A stretch of 64,000 bases of DNA from Telopea speciosissima. Its lineage: Eukaryota > Streptophyta > Magnoliopsida > Proteales > Proteaceae. This document shows positions 12,384 to 23,600 of this stretch, in pieces. The stretch is taken from NCBI RefSeq assembly GCF_018873765.1, contig NC_057925.1:5591568-5655567 (forward strand), written 5' to 3'. Positions within the stretch are counted from its first letter, which is position 1. Each line of letters starts with the position of its first letter. A program made the position numbers and the translations under genes. Below the pieces are notes generated by a model. That model saw nothing but the letters and a program-made list of their open reading frames with translations. It ran no database searches and was not told the origin of the DNA.

Positions 12384-12880
12384 TCTCTTTTTTTTATTAC
12401 GAGGGATATCCACACACATTGGCCTGACTAATCCCTCTCTGCAACAGGACGGCCACCACGTCTACTGTGACACTAAACCTCCGTTACAACGGCTAACTGG
12501 CTTGAGACTGAGTGATGGCTGGCCCAAGGTGAGGTTAGTGGGATTTGGAACTTAGGACGTCCAAGTTTATAGCTCGCCACTTAGCCAACACCCCTTGGGT
12601 TGCATTGATCACTTCAATCCTCGATTCCGATTTCCATAACATTGACTTTCCTTCTCCCTACCCTCTTACCCCTCGAGTACAGCTGAGGTGCGAGAACCAT
12701 TCTCATACGGCCTTAGCTGCACATATTGAATCCAAGGGAGGTGGATCCCATATCTTGATCCTGTATCTGCGGCTCAAGAACCTAAACTAGCCTCTTCCCC
12801 CTCACCCAATTTTTAATTTGATAATGTCTTGTGAGATTTTAGCTACAACTACTAGAATGTGAGGGAAACAAGTGGGGGTG
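12384..12880. other. Spacer, no gene recognised
   Basis: A short frame at 12545-12790 shows no family signature. Nothing supportable is seen here besides the junction with the LINE poly-T tail near 12880-12900. Confidence 0.4.
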
Positions 12881-12882
12881 CT

Positions 12883-13418
12883 TTATTTTTTATTTTTTTT
12901 GGCACGAAAAACCTCGCAAGCGGGGCAATATAATAGGCCTCGGAGGGCAAAAAGGAAGTTACAATATTGAGGAGGTCCTCCGGAAAGGAAGACCCACAAA
13001 CCCAGATAAGGGTAGCACAACGCCCACTTAGAGATAGCGTGGGCACAAGCATTGTCATCTCTACCAACAAAAGAGAAAGAGATAGACTCAAAGCATGAAG
13101 AGAGAAACCTTAAATCCATCATAATGATGGAGACTTCAATCGGGGGTTGGAGTAAGGGGTCCAACAGACACTTTACAAGAACTTGACAGTCGGAATGGAG
13201 AACAACTCGACGAAGCCCATCATTAACTGCCGCTTGCAACCCCAGACGGATTGCTCTAGCTTCCCCAATAATAGCTGAGCTGGGGAAGTCGTGCTCAGTA
13301 AACACCATGTACAGCCGTATAGGCATCCAAGATCAGTAGTGATAACCGCCCCCATACCCATAGCCCTAGGCCTATCGGATAGGGAGGCATCAGTAAAAAT
13401 GTAAAAAGCCCCCACCAC
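12883..13418 (-). pseudogene. L1 RNase H domain, frameshifted
   Basis: Two overlapping frames are needed to read it. The first gives FTDASLSDRPRAMGMGAVI with the first catalytic Asp. The second gives GEARAIRLGLQAA, HSDCQVLVKCL and FVGRDDNACAHAISKWAL, with the Glu, Asp and terminal Asp of RNase H. A frameshift lies near 13320. Confidence 0.8.
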
Positions 13419-13626
13419 CAGGCAAGGAGAGGGTCGGGGAATAGGGGGTGGCGGGGGAGCAAGGGGGATTAAGGATCAATAATGATTCAGCCACACACTT
13501 GTTAACAGAAGTCACCCAAGATCGAAAAGCTGGGACACTTTCTGGAAAGGCCATAGCATTCAGGTGCTTCCATATCTCCCAAAGGATGATCGCATGAGCA
13601 AAGAAGCATTCCCTTTGTTCTTTTTT

Positions 13627-14079
13627 CTAAAAGCCAGGAAGGAGGCCCCAATGCACTACCCAATCTGAAACTGACCAACTAGGGTGAGTCAATGCCCGCA
13701 GAGAGACATAAGAAGCAAACCACGCTTGAAGAGCTTGGGGGCATTGCAGGAGAGCATGCACACCAGTTTCTGAGCCTTCCCCACAGCCCGGACATAAGTC
13801 GAAAGCAACAACGTTCCTGGGATGGAGGTTAGCCAATACCCCAACAGCATTAACACACGCTTTCCAAACAAAGGTTTGGACTTTTGGAGGGATACTAGAT
13901 GACCAAATAATCTTCCAGACAATCTTTGGAATAGAGAAAATCCTAGTTCTAGAGAAGGAAGAAGGTGGAGAGAGAGAAGCTCCCAAACCGTAAGTAGACT
14001 TTACAGAGAAGAGCCCCTTAGTGTGGGGGCCCCAGCAAACCCTATCCTGGCAGTCATGACGGCTGATAGGGATCTTCAA
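13627..14079 (-). pseudogene. L1 zinc-binding RVT-associated domain
   Basis: This 150-codon frame contains WKIIWSSSIPPKVQTFVWKAC, then CPGCGEGSETGVHALLQCP. The spaced Cys/His set (C-x2-C...H-x-L-x-x-C) is typical of the zf-RVT module between RT and RNase H in plant L1 elements. Confidence 0.8.
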
Positions 14080-14561
14080 ATCGCTTCCACTTCAAGAGAA
14101 GAGAACAAGGACCTAAGCCTGACAACATCCTAGGTTTTATCTGGAGCAATCAACTCAGCAACCCAATAATAAGGACATAGCGGTGGCTGGGCGGATAAGA
14201 TCCTGGACTCAGGGAGAGAGGGAATCCAGGGGTCTCGCCAAATACTAACACTCCTTCCATTCCCCACAATCCAGATCAAGCCTTTTACTAGGAAACCCCG
14301 ACCTTTTAAGATGCTTTGCCATGCCCAGGAGAGGCGGGACCCAGACTACGCTAGGAAGAAGTCACCATCCTGAAAGTAAATGCTCCTCAAAAGCCTAGCC
14401 CACAAAGAGTCATGGTTATGAATCAGTTGTCAACCCAGCTTTGCCAGCAATGCCAAATTCTGAGTACGAAGGTCGCGAATCCCAAACCTACCCTCCAACT
14501 TTGGCAAACGGAGACAATTCCAGGCAACCCAATGGATTTTTCTCTCATCCTTCTTCTGCCC

Positions 14562-15473
14562 TCATAAAAATCTACAACCCTCTTTGTTAATCTCATCTAG
14601 CATGCCATCTGGCAACTTGAAGTGAGACATAGAGTAGGTAGGGGTAGCTGTGGCAACGGCTTTCAAGAGAACCTCCCTACCAGCAGGAGACAACATCTTA
14701 CTTTTCCAACCTACAATCTTGCCAAGGGTTCTATCTTTGATATCCTGGAAAGTTGCCATCTTCCCCATGCCCACAATAGAAGGGAGCCCCAAGTAGGTCC
14801 CTGGAGAAGAAATAGTATCAACCCCAATAATCCAAGAAAAAAATCGTTGAAGTCTGATAGGAGTATTTAGACTAAAGAAAGCTGAAGATTTCTGCAAGTT
14901 TATAGCTTGGCCAGATGCCTCACAGTAGAGGCTCAACAAACTCTTGAGGGACCGAAGAGAGCTTGATGAAGGCTGAATGAAGAGCAAGCTATCATCAGCA
15001 AAGAGGGAGTGAGTAATCTGTGGACTGCTTCTGCGGACCCCAATACCTCGAATGGTTTCCTGGGAAACTGCTACTGAGATAAGGGACGTGAGGCACTCAG
15101 TGCACAAAATAAATAAGCTGGGAGAAAGAGGATAGCCCTGCCTCAAACCTCTAGATGGAATCAAATAACCCTTCTGCATTCCATTAATAAAGAAGGAGTA
15201 AGAAACAGTGCTAATACTTTGCTCAATAAGCCTAATCCACTTCTCACAGAGTCTTAACTTTGACAGCATAGTAAGGAGAAACTGCCACTCAATCCTATCG
15301 TATGACTTTCGCATATCCAGCTTGAGCGCTGTCAGAAACTCCATGCCAGAGGTCCCACCTTTCATGTGGTGGAAGACCTCATGAGCAATCAGCACATTTC
15401 CAGAGATACTCCTTCCTTCTACGAAGACAGTCTGCTTAGGAGCAATGATGTGATCAAAGAACCTTCTTCAATT
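14562..15473 (-). pseudogene. L1 reverse transcriptase domain
   Basis: An open stretch of 277 codons carries the RT motifs LDMRKSYDRIEW, GLRQGYPLSPSLF and the catalytic SLFADDSLLF. The domain extends upstream out of the long frame (FDHIIAPKQTVFVEGRSISG), where it meets non-LINE sequence at about 15475. The FADD motif is intact although the element is truncated. Confidence 0.85.
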
Positions 15474-16239
15474 AAGATGCCTTCGTGGAAAGCATGGAAC
15501 CCTGTGGGAGGAATGGAACCCTATAGAGTTCAAGTTCCTAGGGATGACATATTTTTGGAGCCACATGAGAAATGACATGATCTACCTTTGTTAAAAAAAA
15601 AGGTAGGTAACAACTTATTATTTTCATTAACCTTTGGTTAAAACAAGATTTTTCCTTGAGTATATATCTATATTTTACTCTGAACTTTTATAAATTAACA
15701 AATATTAAACATGTACCGTCTATTTTCCTATGTATTTTTTTATACAAAATTTTTAAATGCAGTAATGACATGCAACTACTTAAGCATTAATCTATGAAAA
15801 CTATTGTACCAAAAAATGTGAATAAATTACTCCCGCCCTCCCTCAATTATGCTCGAATGACAAACCCTTCCCCCGCATATTGAGTGATAGCTCTCCCCTC
15901 CCCTGAAATCAAAAGATTCTATCAACCGTACCCATTTTGTGAAAAATCATTGTTAAGACTGGACACGTAGTTAGGCTACCTAGTCATGTGTCTGTCTCTC
16001 TCCTGACCCATGTGAAATGACTCCCTTGCCCAGCCCAGCCCAGCCCATCCCGCACTCCCAATTGGGCACAAGGTTAGGTTGTCGTCTCATAGAAGGGATG
16101 TATGAATAATTTTCTACTGAGTTGCACAATTCGTATGGTACCAGCAAAAAATAAAGAAAATGGTGCTTGCAAAGGCAGTAGGATCCAAAATGTAAATGCC
16201 AATGTGGAACCACCTTGAGGATAAAGTTGCTTCAACAGG

Positions 16240-16416
16240 AGGGGAATGATATGTAGCTTATTTTATGCTATGTTACTTTGGGTTGTGCCTCTTTTCTCTT
16301 TCACTTTTTTTTTTTCCCCCTCACTTTCACTTTTTAGTTTTTTACTTTTTTTGTTTGATTGGATCCATGTAGCCGACCCCTTTAAGTTGGGATAAAGCTG
16401 AGTTTGTTGTTGTTAC
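16240..16416 (+). mobile_element. RTE-type LINE 3' end fragment
   Basis: The text ggatccatgtagccgacccc, followed by gttgggataaagctgag and a (TTG)n run, is the same 3' terminus seen on three longer RTE copies in this window. Only the 3' UTR is kept. Confidence 0.75.
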
Positions 16417-16744
16417 ATGGTGTCTATTGGTTGAGTCAATTACTTAGTAGTTAGCATGTGTTGTGAGTGTTTGTGGGTAAGTAGGAGTCAGTGTAGCGTA
16501 TTGTAAGCTGTTGTGTGGAAATGAAGAGCTGAAATGGAAGTTATCAAGTCTCATACATATTTAAAATGCAATAGATTAAAATGGAGTTCAAGTTTTGGAA
16601 TCAACAATGGCTTTCATTAGAGATTGGCTTCCCTTGAAGAAGACATTAACAAAATTATCCATTCTCATAGAAAGAAGAAATAAGCTCGTAACAGAAACCT
16701 TTCCAACACTCTATAGATTGTGCATGTTAGAAACATTTTGTTTG

Positions 16745-16916
16745 TAGGGAAAAGGCTGGGTATGCTGGCGGTATACGTATGCTAGCACCCTTTGTATCTA
16801 TCCCTCTCTTCCCCCCTTTGATGGGTAAGGAAGTTATTTCAAAGGGTGGAAGAGAGAGATAGACACATAGGGTGCTACTTATGTTATACCACTAGCATAC
16901 CCATCTCTCTCCCTAA
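16745..16916. repeat. Foldback (hairpin) repeat
   Basis: The left arm (16745-16819) and right arm (16840-16916) are imperfect reverse complements over about 75 bp (gggtatgct...gctagcaccct against agggtgct...agcataccc), with a loop of about 20 bp. There is no coding capacity. A direct partial copy of the right arm recurs at 17000-17092. It may be a foldback MITE. Confidence 0.75.
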
Positions 16917-16999
16917 AATTTATTTAGGGAAGAGTGAGAACAAACCTAGCACGCGAGGCAAATGGGAGCACGGGTAGAAGCATCAATAAGGGGCAAGTG

Positions 17000-17092
17000 G
17001 AAGAGAGCAATAGACACATAGGGTGCTAGCACATGGTATACCGCTAGCATACCCATCCCTCTCCCTAAATTTTGTTTGGGGAAAAATGAGAA
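17000..17092. repeat. Partial direct duplicate of the foldback right arm
   Basis: The sequence ggaagagagcaatagacaca through cccatccctctccctaaatt repeats 16846-16940 in direct orientation with a few differences. The intervening words also recur (agcatcaataagg near 16980, agcatcaacaaga near 17120), suggesting a local tandem duplication. Confidence 0.65.
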
Positions 17093-17629
17093 CGGGCCCT
17101 GCGTGGAAGCATGCATAGAAGCATCAACAAGAGGCATTTCCACCTTTCATGGAGTGGGGCGGTCATTTTGCCTTGTTCTATGTTTGACGTAGGGGCCACA
17201 CGATGCATACTCCCCGAATAGAATCACTTTCCCCAAATTATTTATTTATTTTTCCAAGAGGGCATGAGGGTTCCTACCAAAAACAAAAAAGACAGGTTAT
17301 GAGGGAGCATATTCTAATATAAAATGAAAAGGGATCTGGCTCTTCTCCAGAGAGGCCTAGGGAGTGCCAAGGGGCATCCAAGTGCTGGGCTGTACCGCGC
17401 ACATCTCGGTGCTTGCCCAATGAACCATCAGAATGTGTGTGACATAGCCCAACAGCTGGATGACCCCGGGGCAGGCCCTGGGCGCTGGGCTCTTGGAGAG
17501 AAGCTCAATCCAATGAGAAGCCGGGCTCGGGGCGCGGAGACTTGGGCATGCTTAAATATGCCTTGGAAAATTTTCCTGCAGATCCTTGTTTCTGCCATGC
17601 AATTCAATACTTGCAAATGCCGGTAAAAA

Positions 17630-20600
17630 ATGAATTCTCAGTTACTTACAAACAGCCATAGATTGCCAACTTCGACAATATTCTCTCTTGCAAGAACAAG
17701 CGTCAGCCATACCAGGATCCTGGATTGTTGTTGTATTCAAGAGAAGCAAGACCTCAAAGGCCAAACTGTTGCAGTGAGCGATTTTTCCTTTCTTTTTTAA
17801 TCTCTATCTTTTGGGTTGTCAGCATTAATTTATGAATACCGTATTCTATGGAAATGCTTCTGAAGGGAAGCCGAGAGGACCAAATGAAGTGGGTGAGCAA
17901 GCCAGTTTAGCAACTTAGCTGAAAATTGACAATTCCTAATTCAGGTGACCGTGCTATTTTGCAGGTTGTAGGGCTGGGAGTATCTGGAAGAGCCGCTGCA
18001 AGGCTTGCTCTTGCTAGAGGTGCTTCAGTCCTAGCCATTGACAGGAATGAGAATTTGGCTCCTTTGGAAGTATGTCATGATTCTTTAAGTTCAAATCGAG
18101 TTTTTTCTTTTCAAATCTGATTTTTGTTTTAAATTTCTGTGTTATTTCCGGCGATTAATGCCATACATGTTACTTCACTGCAGCATGATCCTCTATTTGA
18201 GAAACAGAATGACTTGAGAACCATTCTTGGCTATTGTGATAGAGAGCTCCTAGAGGATGTTAACAGAGTGGTAGTTTCCCCTGGGGTTCCCCTTGAAAAC
18301 TATGGTATTTCCTCGTTATTGCAATCGGTAAGTCTGTCTTTTAAAATAGACACGGGGTGCTTAGTTTTGAAATACAGGAGCCAACTCATTGATATCCTAA
18401 ATTATCTAAATTAATTGTTCCTTTTTTTGTTTTTTGTTTTGCATAGTCCAATTGTTCTTTTTAAATGCTGTCATGTATAATTTTGTAAAATATACATATT
18501 TTTACTGAAATGCTTCATGTTTTGCGAATCCATAACTACGTACAGAACTACAGACTTATGATGCATTGTTTAAATGCAGGGAAGATGGGTAATGTCTGAA
18601 CTGGATTTTGCAGCAGAAGCACTTCCCCGTAGCATCAAGGTTTTAGCAGTGACAGGGACCAATGGAAAATCAACTGTCACTACTTTTGCTGGACAGGTAT
18701 CCATTTTATTTTTGAGATTTTAAAATTTGTTGTTTTATGTTGTACTTGGGACTAATAGACAAGAATGTCCAATCTGCTGTTGAATGATAAGAAGCTATTC
18801 TATTACAAAATGAAATGAACAAAAGATTAAGTTGCAATTGCAGAAATCTGCACTTATGCTTATGAATTAAAGGGATGCAACCACAATTTTATTGAAGCAA
18901 CCAGTGCTTAAAGATGAAAGATGCTTAAAAGATGCCCCTAACTTGGGCTGACTTCAGAGGATACTGCTAATAAATATAACACATGGGTGAACATCTGACA
19001 ATTATCTCATATACTTACGCACCTATGCAGAAAAATAAAGAAAAGGAACAGATTATCTCATGAGAGAAATTTAATCTGACCTGCAAGTTATGACAATATA
19101 TTTTACTTTTTTACAGCTGCCATGTGAATTGTCATTATGCTTCTATTAATTTACATATTGTCTAACTTGAACTATTTTGGATGCAGATGCTTTCTCATTT
19201 GGGTGTCAAGGCATTTGTTGGAGGAAACCTTGGAAACCCGCTTTCAGAGGCTGCTATTCAATGCTTAACATCATCCTCTATGGATCCTAAGTTTCAGGCA
19301 AGTTTTTGTTGTTTGTGTGATTTTGTCTGTTGATACAACAACAACAACTCAGCCTTATCCCAACTAAATGGGTTCGGTTACAAGTATCCTTGCCCTTCAA
19401 TGAGTTCTGTTCGAGGTCACACTTGATACAAGGCCTAAGCTATGCATGTCTTTCCTCCACTTCTCCTAAGGTCATTTTAGGTCTGCCCCTGACTCTTTTA
19501 TTTCCTTCAATTTGAATCAAATTACTCCTCCATACTGGAGCATCCGAAGGCCTTCGTTGAACATGGTCATACCACCTCAAACGACTTTCTCGTAGCTTAT
19601 CATGTATTGGAGCTACTCCTAAATCAGCTCTAATATGGTCATTCATTATTTTATCCTTCCTAGTTTTGCCACTCATCCATCTTAACATCCTCATCTCCGC
19701 TACACTGAGTTTATCTATAAGATACTTCTTATTTACCCAACATTCCGCAGTGTACATCATAGCCGGTCATATGAATGTCCTATAAAATTTTCCTTTAAGT
19801 TTTAAAGGAATACGTCGATTAGACAACACTCCGGACACACCTCTCTACTTCATCATTCCTATTTGAATTCTCTGTGAAACATCATCCTTTATATCACCTT
19901 CTTTATTTATGATTGGGCCTAGATACCTAAAATAATCACTTTGCGGAATCTCCCTCTCATCAATTTTCACTACCTTATTAACCGTACTAGTGTAACTCTT
20001 CATTTTACTTATCTTTAAACCCTTTGATTCCAAGGTTGATCTCCATAACTCTAACTTGGCATTAATTCTTGCTTTTTTTTCATCGACCAAAACATTATCA
20101 TCAGCAAAAAACATACAACAAGGAACCTCATCTTGAATGTCTCTAGTTAAATCATTCATGATAAGCGCAAGCAAATAAAGTCTTAAAGCCGATCCTTGAT
20201 GTAACTCAATTGTAATTGGGAATTCACTACCTTGGCCTCCCTCAGTTCTTACACTTGTCACCACACCATCATACATATATTTAATTATGTCCACATATTT
20301 ACTTGAAACACTTCTCTTCTCTAGTACTTGCCATACTTTCTAGGGACCCTGTCATAAGCTTTTCTAGGTCAATAAACCATATGGAGATCCTTCTTGCAAT
20401 CTCTAAATCTTTCCATAAGTCTCCTAAGTAAGTAAATCGTGGATCTTCTTGGCATAAACCAAATTGGTTTTCCGTAATAGTAGTTTCTTGTCTCAGGTGG
20501 GTTTCAATATCCCTCTACCATATTTTCATGGTATGACTCATTAGTTTCATGTCTCTATAGTTATTGCAGCTCTGAATACACCTTTATTTTTATAAATCAG

Positions 20601-23600
20601 AACCACAATGCTTTCTCCTCCATTCATCTGGCATTTTCCTTGTGCTCATAATCTTATTAAACAGCTTGGTTAGCCAAGATAAACCACAGATTCCTAAGCT
20701 CTTCCACACTTCTATTGGGACCTCATCTGGGCCTTGTGCCTTGTCTACTTTCATCCTCCTTAAAGCTTCATTTACTTCAGACACCCTAATTTTTCGTATA
20801 TATTTACGACATGTGGTGTCTTGATGGGTAATGCAATCTTCCGAAACACTATTACTCGAAGTGTCTTCATTTAGTAGGCTGCAAAAATAACCTTCCCATC
20901 TCTTCTTAATGTCCTCATCCCTTATTAGTACTTTACCATCTTCACTTTTAATACATCTAACATTGCCTGTTGATACTTTCATTAAATTTTTTACTATATC
21001 TACCGAATTGCTGAATTTTCTACTTAAACATTTTTCATTTCTCTTTAATTGCTGAATTTTCTGCTTAAACATTTTTCATTTCTCTTTAATTAAGCTGTGC
21101 TGCCACCTTTTATTTGGTGATGCTCCTAGGCATTCCAGTCTTTAATGGCTGACTTTTTATTTTTGTTGTCCCTTAATTGTGATAATTTATTTTATGTTTT
21201 AAGGTCCATATAATTACTTTTTTTACCCATGGAAAATTTCTTCATCGACATATTTAAAGGTTGCTGTGGTGGAGGTTAGCAGCTATCAAATGGAAATTCC
21301 AAATACGTACTTCTGTCCGTCAGTAAGTGGATTACAGAAGATAGTCGTGCTGATGTAGTTATTCTCTCTCTCTGTAACATCTTCCATTTGGTTCATTTTT
21401 AGGTTGGTGTGGTTCTAAACCTTACTCCTGACCATTTAGAGAGGCACAGGACAATGAAGAAGTATGCCACTGCAAAATGCCGCTTGTTCTCTCACATGAA
21501 CAACGAGAAGCTCGCTGTTATTCCAATTGGTACGAGCTTTTCTGTTAGTAGGTTTTAAATCCTTTATTTTGTTTCAGTTTGCAAGGCGTTTCACTGATGT
21601 GTCTGAGAAAAAACTGTTGCTTAAATGGTTCTATTTATTTGAAGTCTTGTACTTGTCCTAAAAGCATTTTGGTTTCTAATGCGTCTGAAACTTATTACAT
21701 GACAACTAAGGAATAACCAAGTGTTTTACCCATGTCAGCACGAACAGACATGTTGATAAGATCAACTCTTTAAATCCATTTATAGATGTGAGAGACACAG
21801 TCGTTTTTTGATATTGAAGGCTCCCTTGCTGTGTCACTTTTCAGAATACTCAAACTCACTAGTTTACATGTGACTTTCAGTGCAACTCTAGGCTGGGATA
21901 TTGTTTGACATCTAATATACAGAACTGTTCAGGAAATGAGCATTTGAATGAAGCTTTCAAAGATCATGTGAACAAATGTAATCTTGCTTGGATAGGGGAC
22001 TTTCCTGGTGTGAAAGTAAGAAGGAATTCCTTCTCTTTTTATAATGTTTTGCATTGTTGATCAGATTTCATTACTTGAAAAATAGTTTTTGAGAGTAGTA
22101 ACTTCTGTTAGACAGATTGACTTGGAAGCAAAGATTGCATATTTGAAAATTCCCAGTACTGGGGTTGTTACCCAGCTACAGCTTGGAGCAATGAAAGCAA
22201 TGGGGACACACAACAATCATAATGCTGCAGTTGCAGCATTTTCTATTCTTGGATTAGATGTTGGAATTAATCCTGAAGCCATCAGTACAACATTAACTGC
22301 ATTGAGTGCCCCACCTCACCGGATGCAAATTGGTAAGTTTAGTGCCTCTGAAGTTGTTGTCATCATCATCATCATTGTTATCATTATTGTTGTTGTTTCT
22401 GTTCATAAAAAAACTATATCTGCCATACATCTATCTAACATTCTTCCAAACCCCCCTGGTTGGTAACTCCTGAAGGCTTAGTCATTTATTCCGTAAAGAT
22501 CTGCAAAGGGAAAATCTCATGCTATTCTCTTTTATATACTTGGAGTGGCAAGATATCATCTTTGTCTCTGTTGGTGTGAGCTGTGTGGGACTGAAGCAGG
22601 GAAATACTTAGAACTTTTCAATGAAACTTTGGGGGATGCCTATTTAAGCATAAATACACGTATGAATTATAAGATATAAAAAGAACCACCCAAAGTGATG
22701 GTTTGGTTTTGTACCCTATTCACCTATACAAGTTATTGTGCATGTAATCAAAATATTGACTTCAATTAAGTTATTCAAACCAATGTCTGCATTTTCATGG
22801 GCAATCAGAACCTAGTTTGTCTAACATAATAATATGGGCCTAACAAAGTCAATTCCGGTAAAAAGTCATTTGATTCTGCGAGTACTATAAACAACATTTG
22901 GTGCAGTGCATATCCTCATGGTTCAGCTGTTAACTAGTGTGGAAATAACCGAGCTCAGCCAAGTCTATCACCTAGTTACACATAAGCCATGTCAACTACT
23001 TATAACATCCAATGCTAGAGAGATGGTGATAACAAGTAGCACATTGGTCTACTTGGGGTAAACAAATGCTGGTACTTGATCAGTACAAGTTCAGCCTGCG
23101 ATGAGTAGGATGTCTACTTAGGTAGCTCATTCAGATACTGCTTCCAACTTATTCAGAGGCATTCGTACTGATTGTCTTCATCAAGATTGGCATCCTCTTC
23201 TGTTCTTTTGCTCTGTGCCTCTACTAATCATTGTCCTATCTTCTTCCTTCTGCCAATTGGAGTGGAAATACTTATGCTCCCGGTAATCAAGGGCCCTCTG
23301 GGATTTGTGCTGCAGTTTGGATTGAAATGTATTGCACTAAGATCTTGTGGGGGGAAGGGGACTCCATGAGCTCAGAGTTTTCAATCTTTTTGATTGTGGT
23401 ATCTTAGAGCAAGATTCAGACAAGTAAATGTGTAGATGATTCTTCCAATGTATTGGATGGATTGGGAGAGAGGTTTCAGGTTCTTGGCACTTTTTGTATC
23501 TCATGAGAAATTCTAGATGCCGAGGTCTATTTCTAACACCATGTATCTCATTCTAATGGGATCCCATATTTGCAAACACGGTGGTTGATGATTTTGCAAG

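Larger units (their letters stand above)
12881..15475 (-). mobile_element. 5'-truncated L1-type LINE
   Basis: Read on the minus strand, the order is reverse transcriptase (from about 15473 to 14562), a zinc-binding RVT-associated domain (14079-13627) and RNase H (13418-12883). A poly(A) tail follows, seen as a T-run at about 12880-12900 on the plus strand. This order is that of plant L1 ORF2. The endonuclease part is missing. Several frameshifts separate the domains, so the copy is dead. Confidence 0.88.

Noticed and set aside
17324..17626. 100-codon frame just upstream of MURD
   Set aside because: It overlaps an equally open frame on the other strand, is GC-rich repeat-like sequence, and ends before the in-frame stop preceding the MURD ATG.
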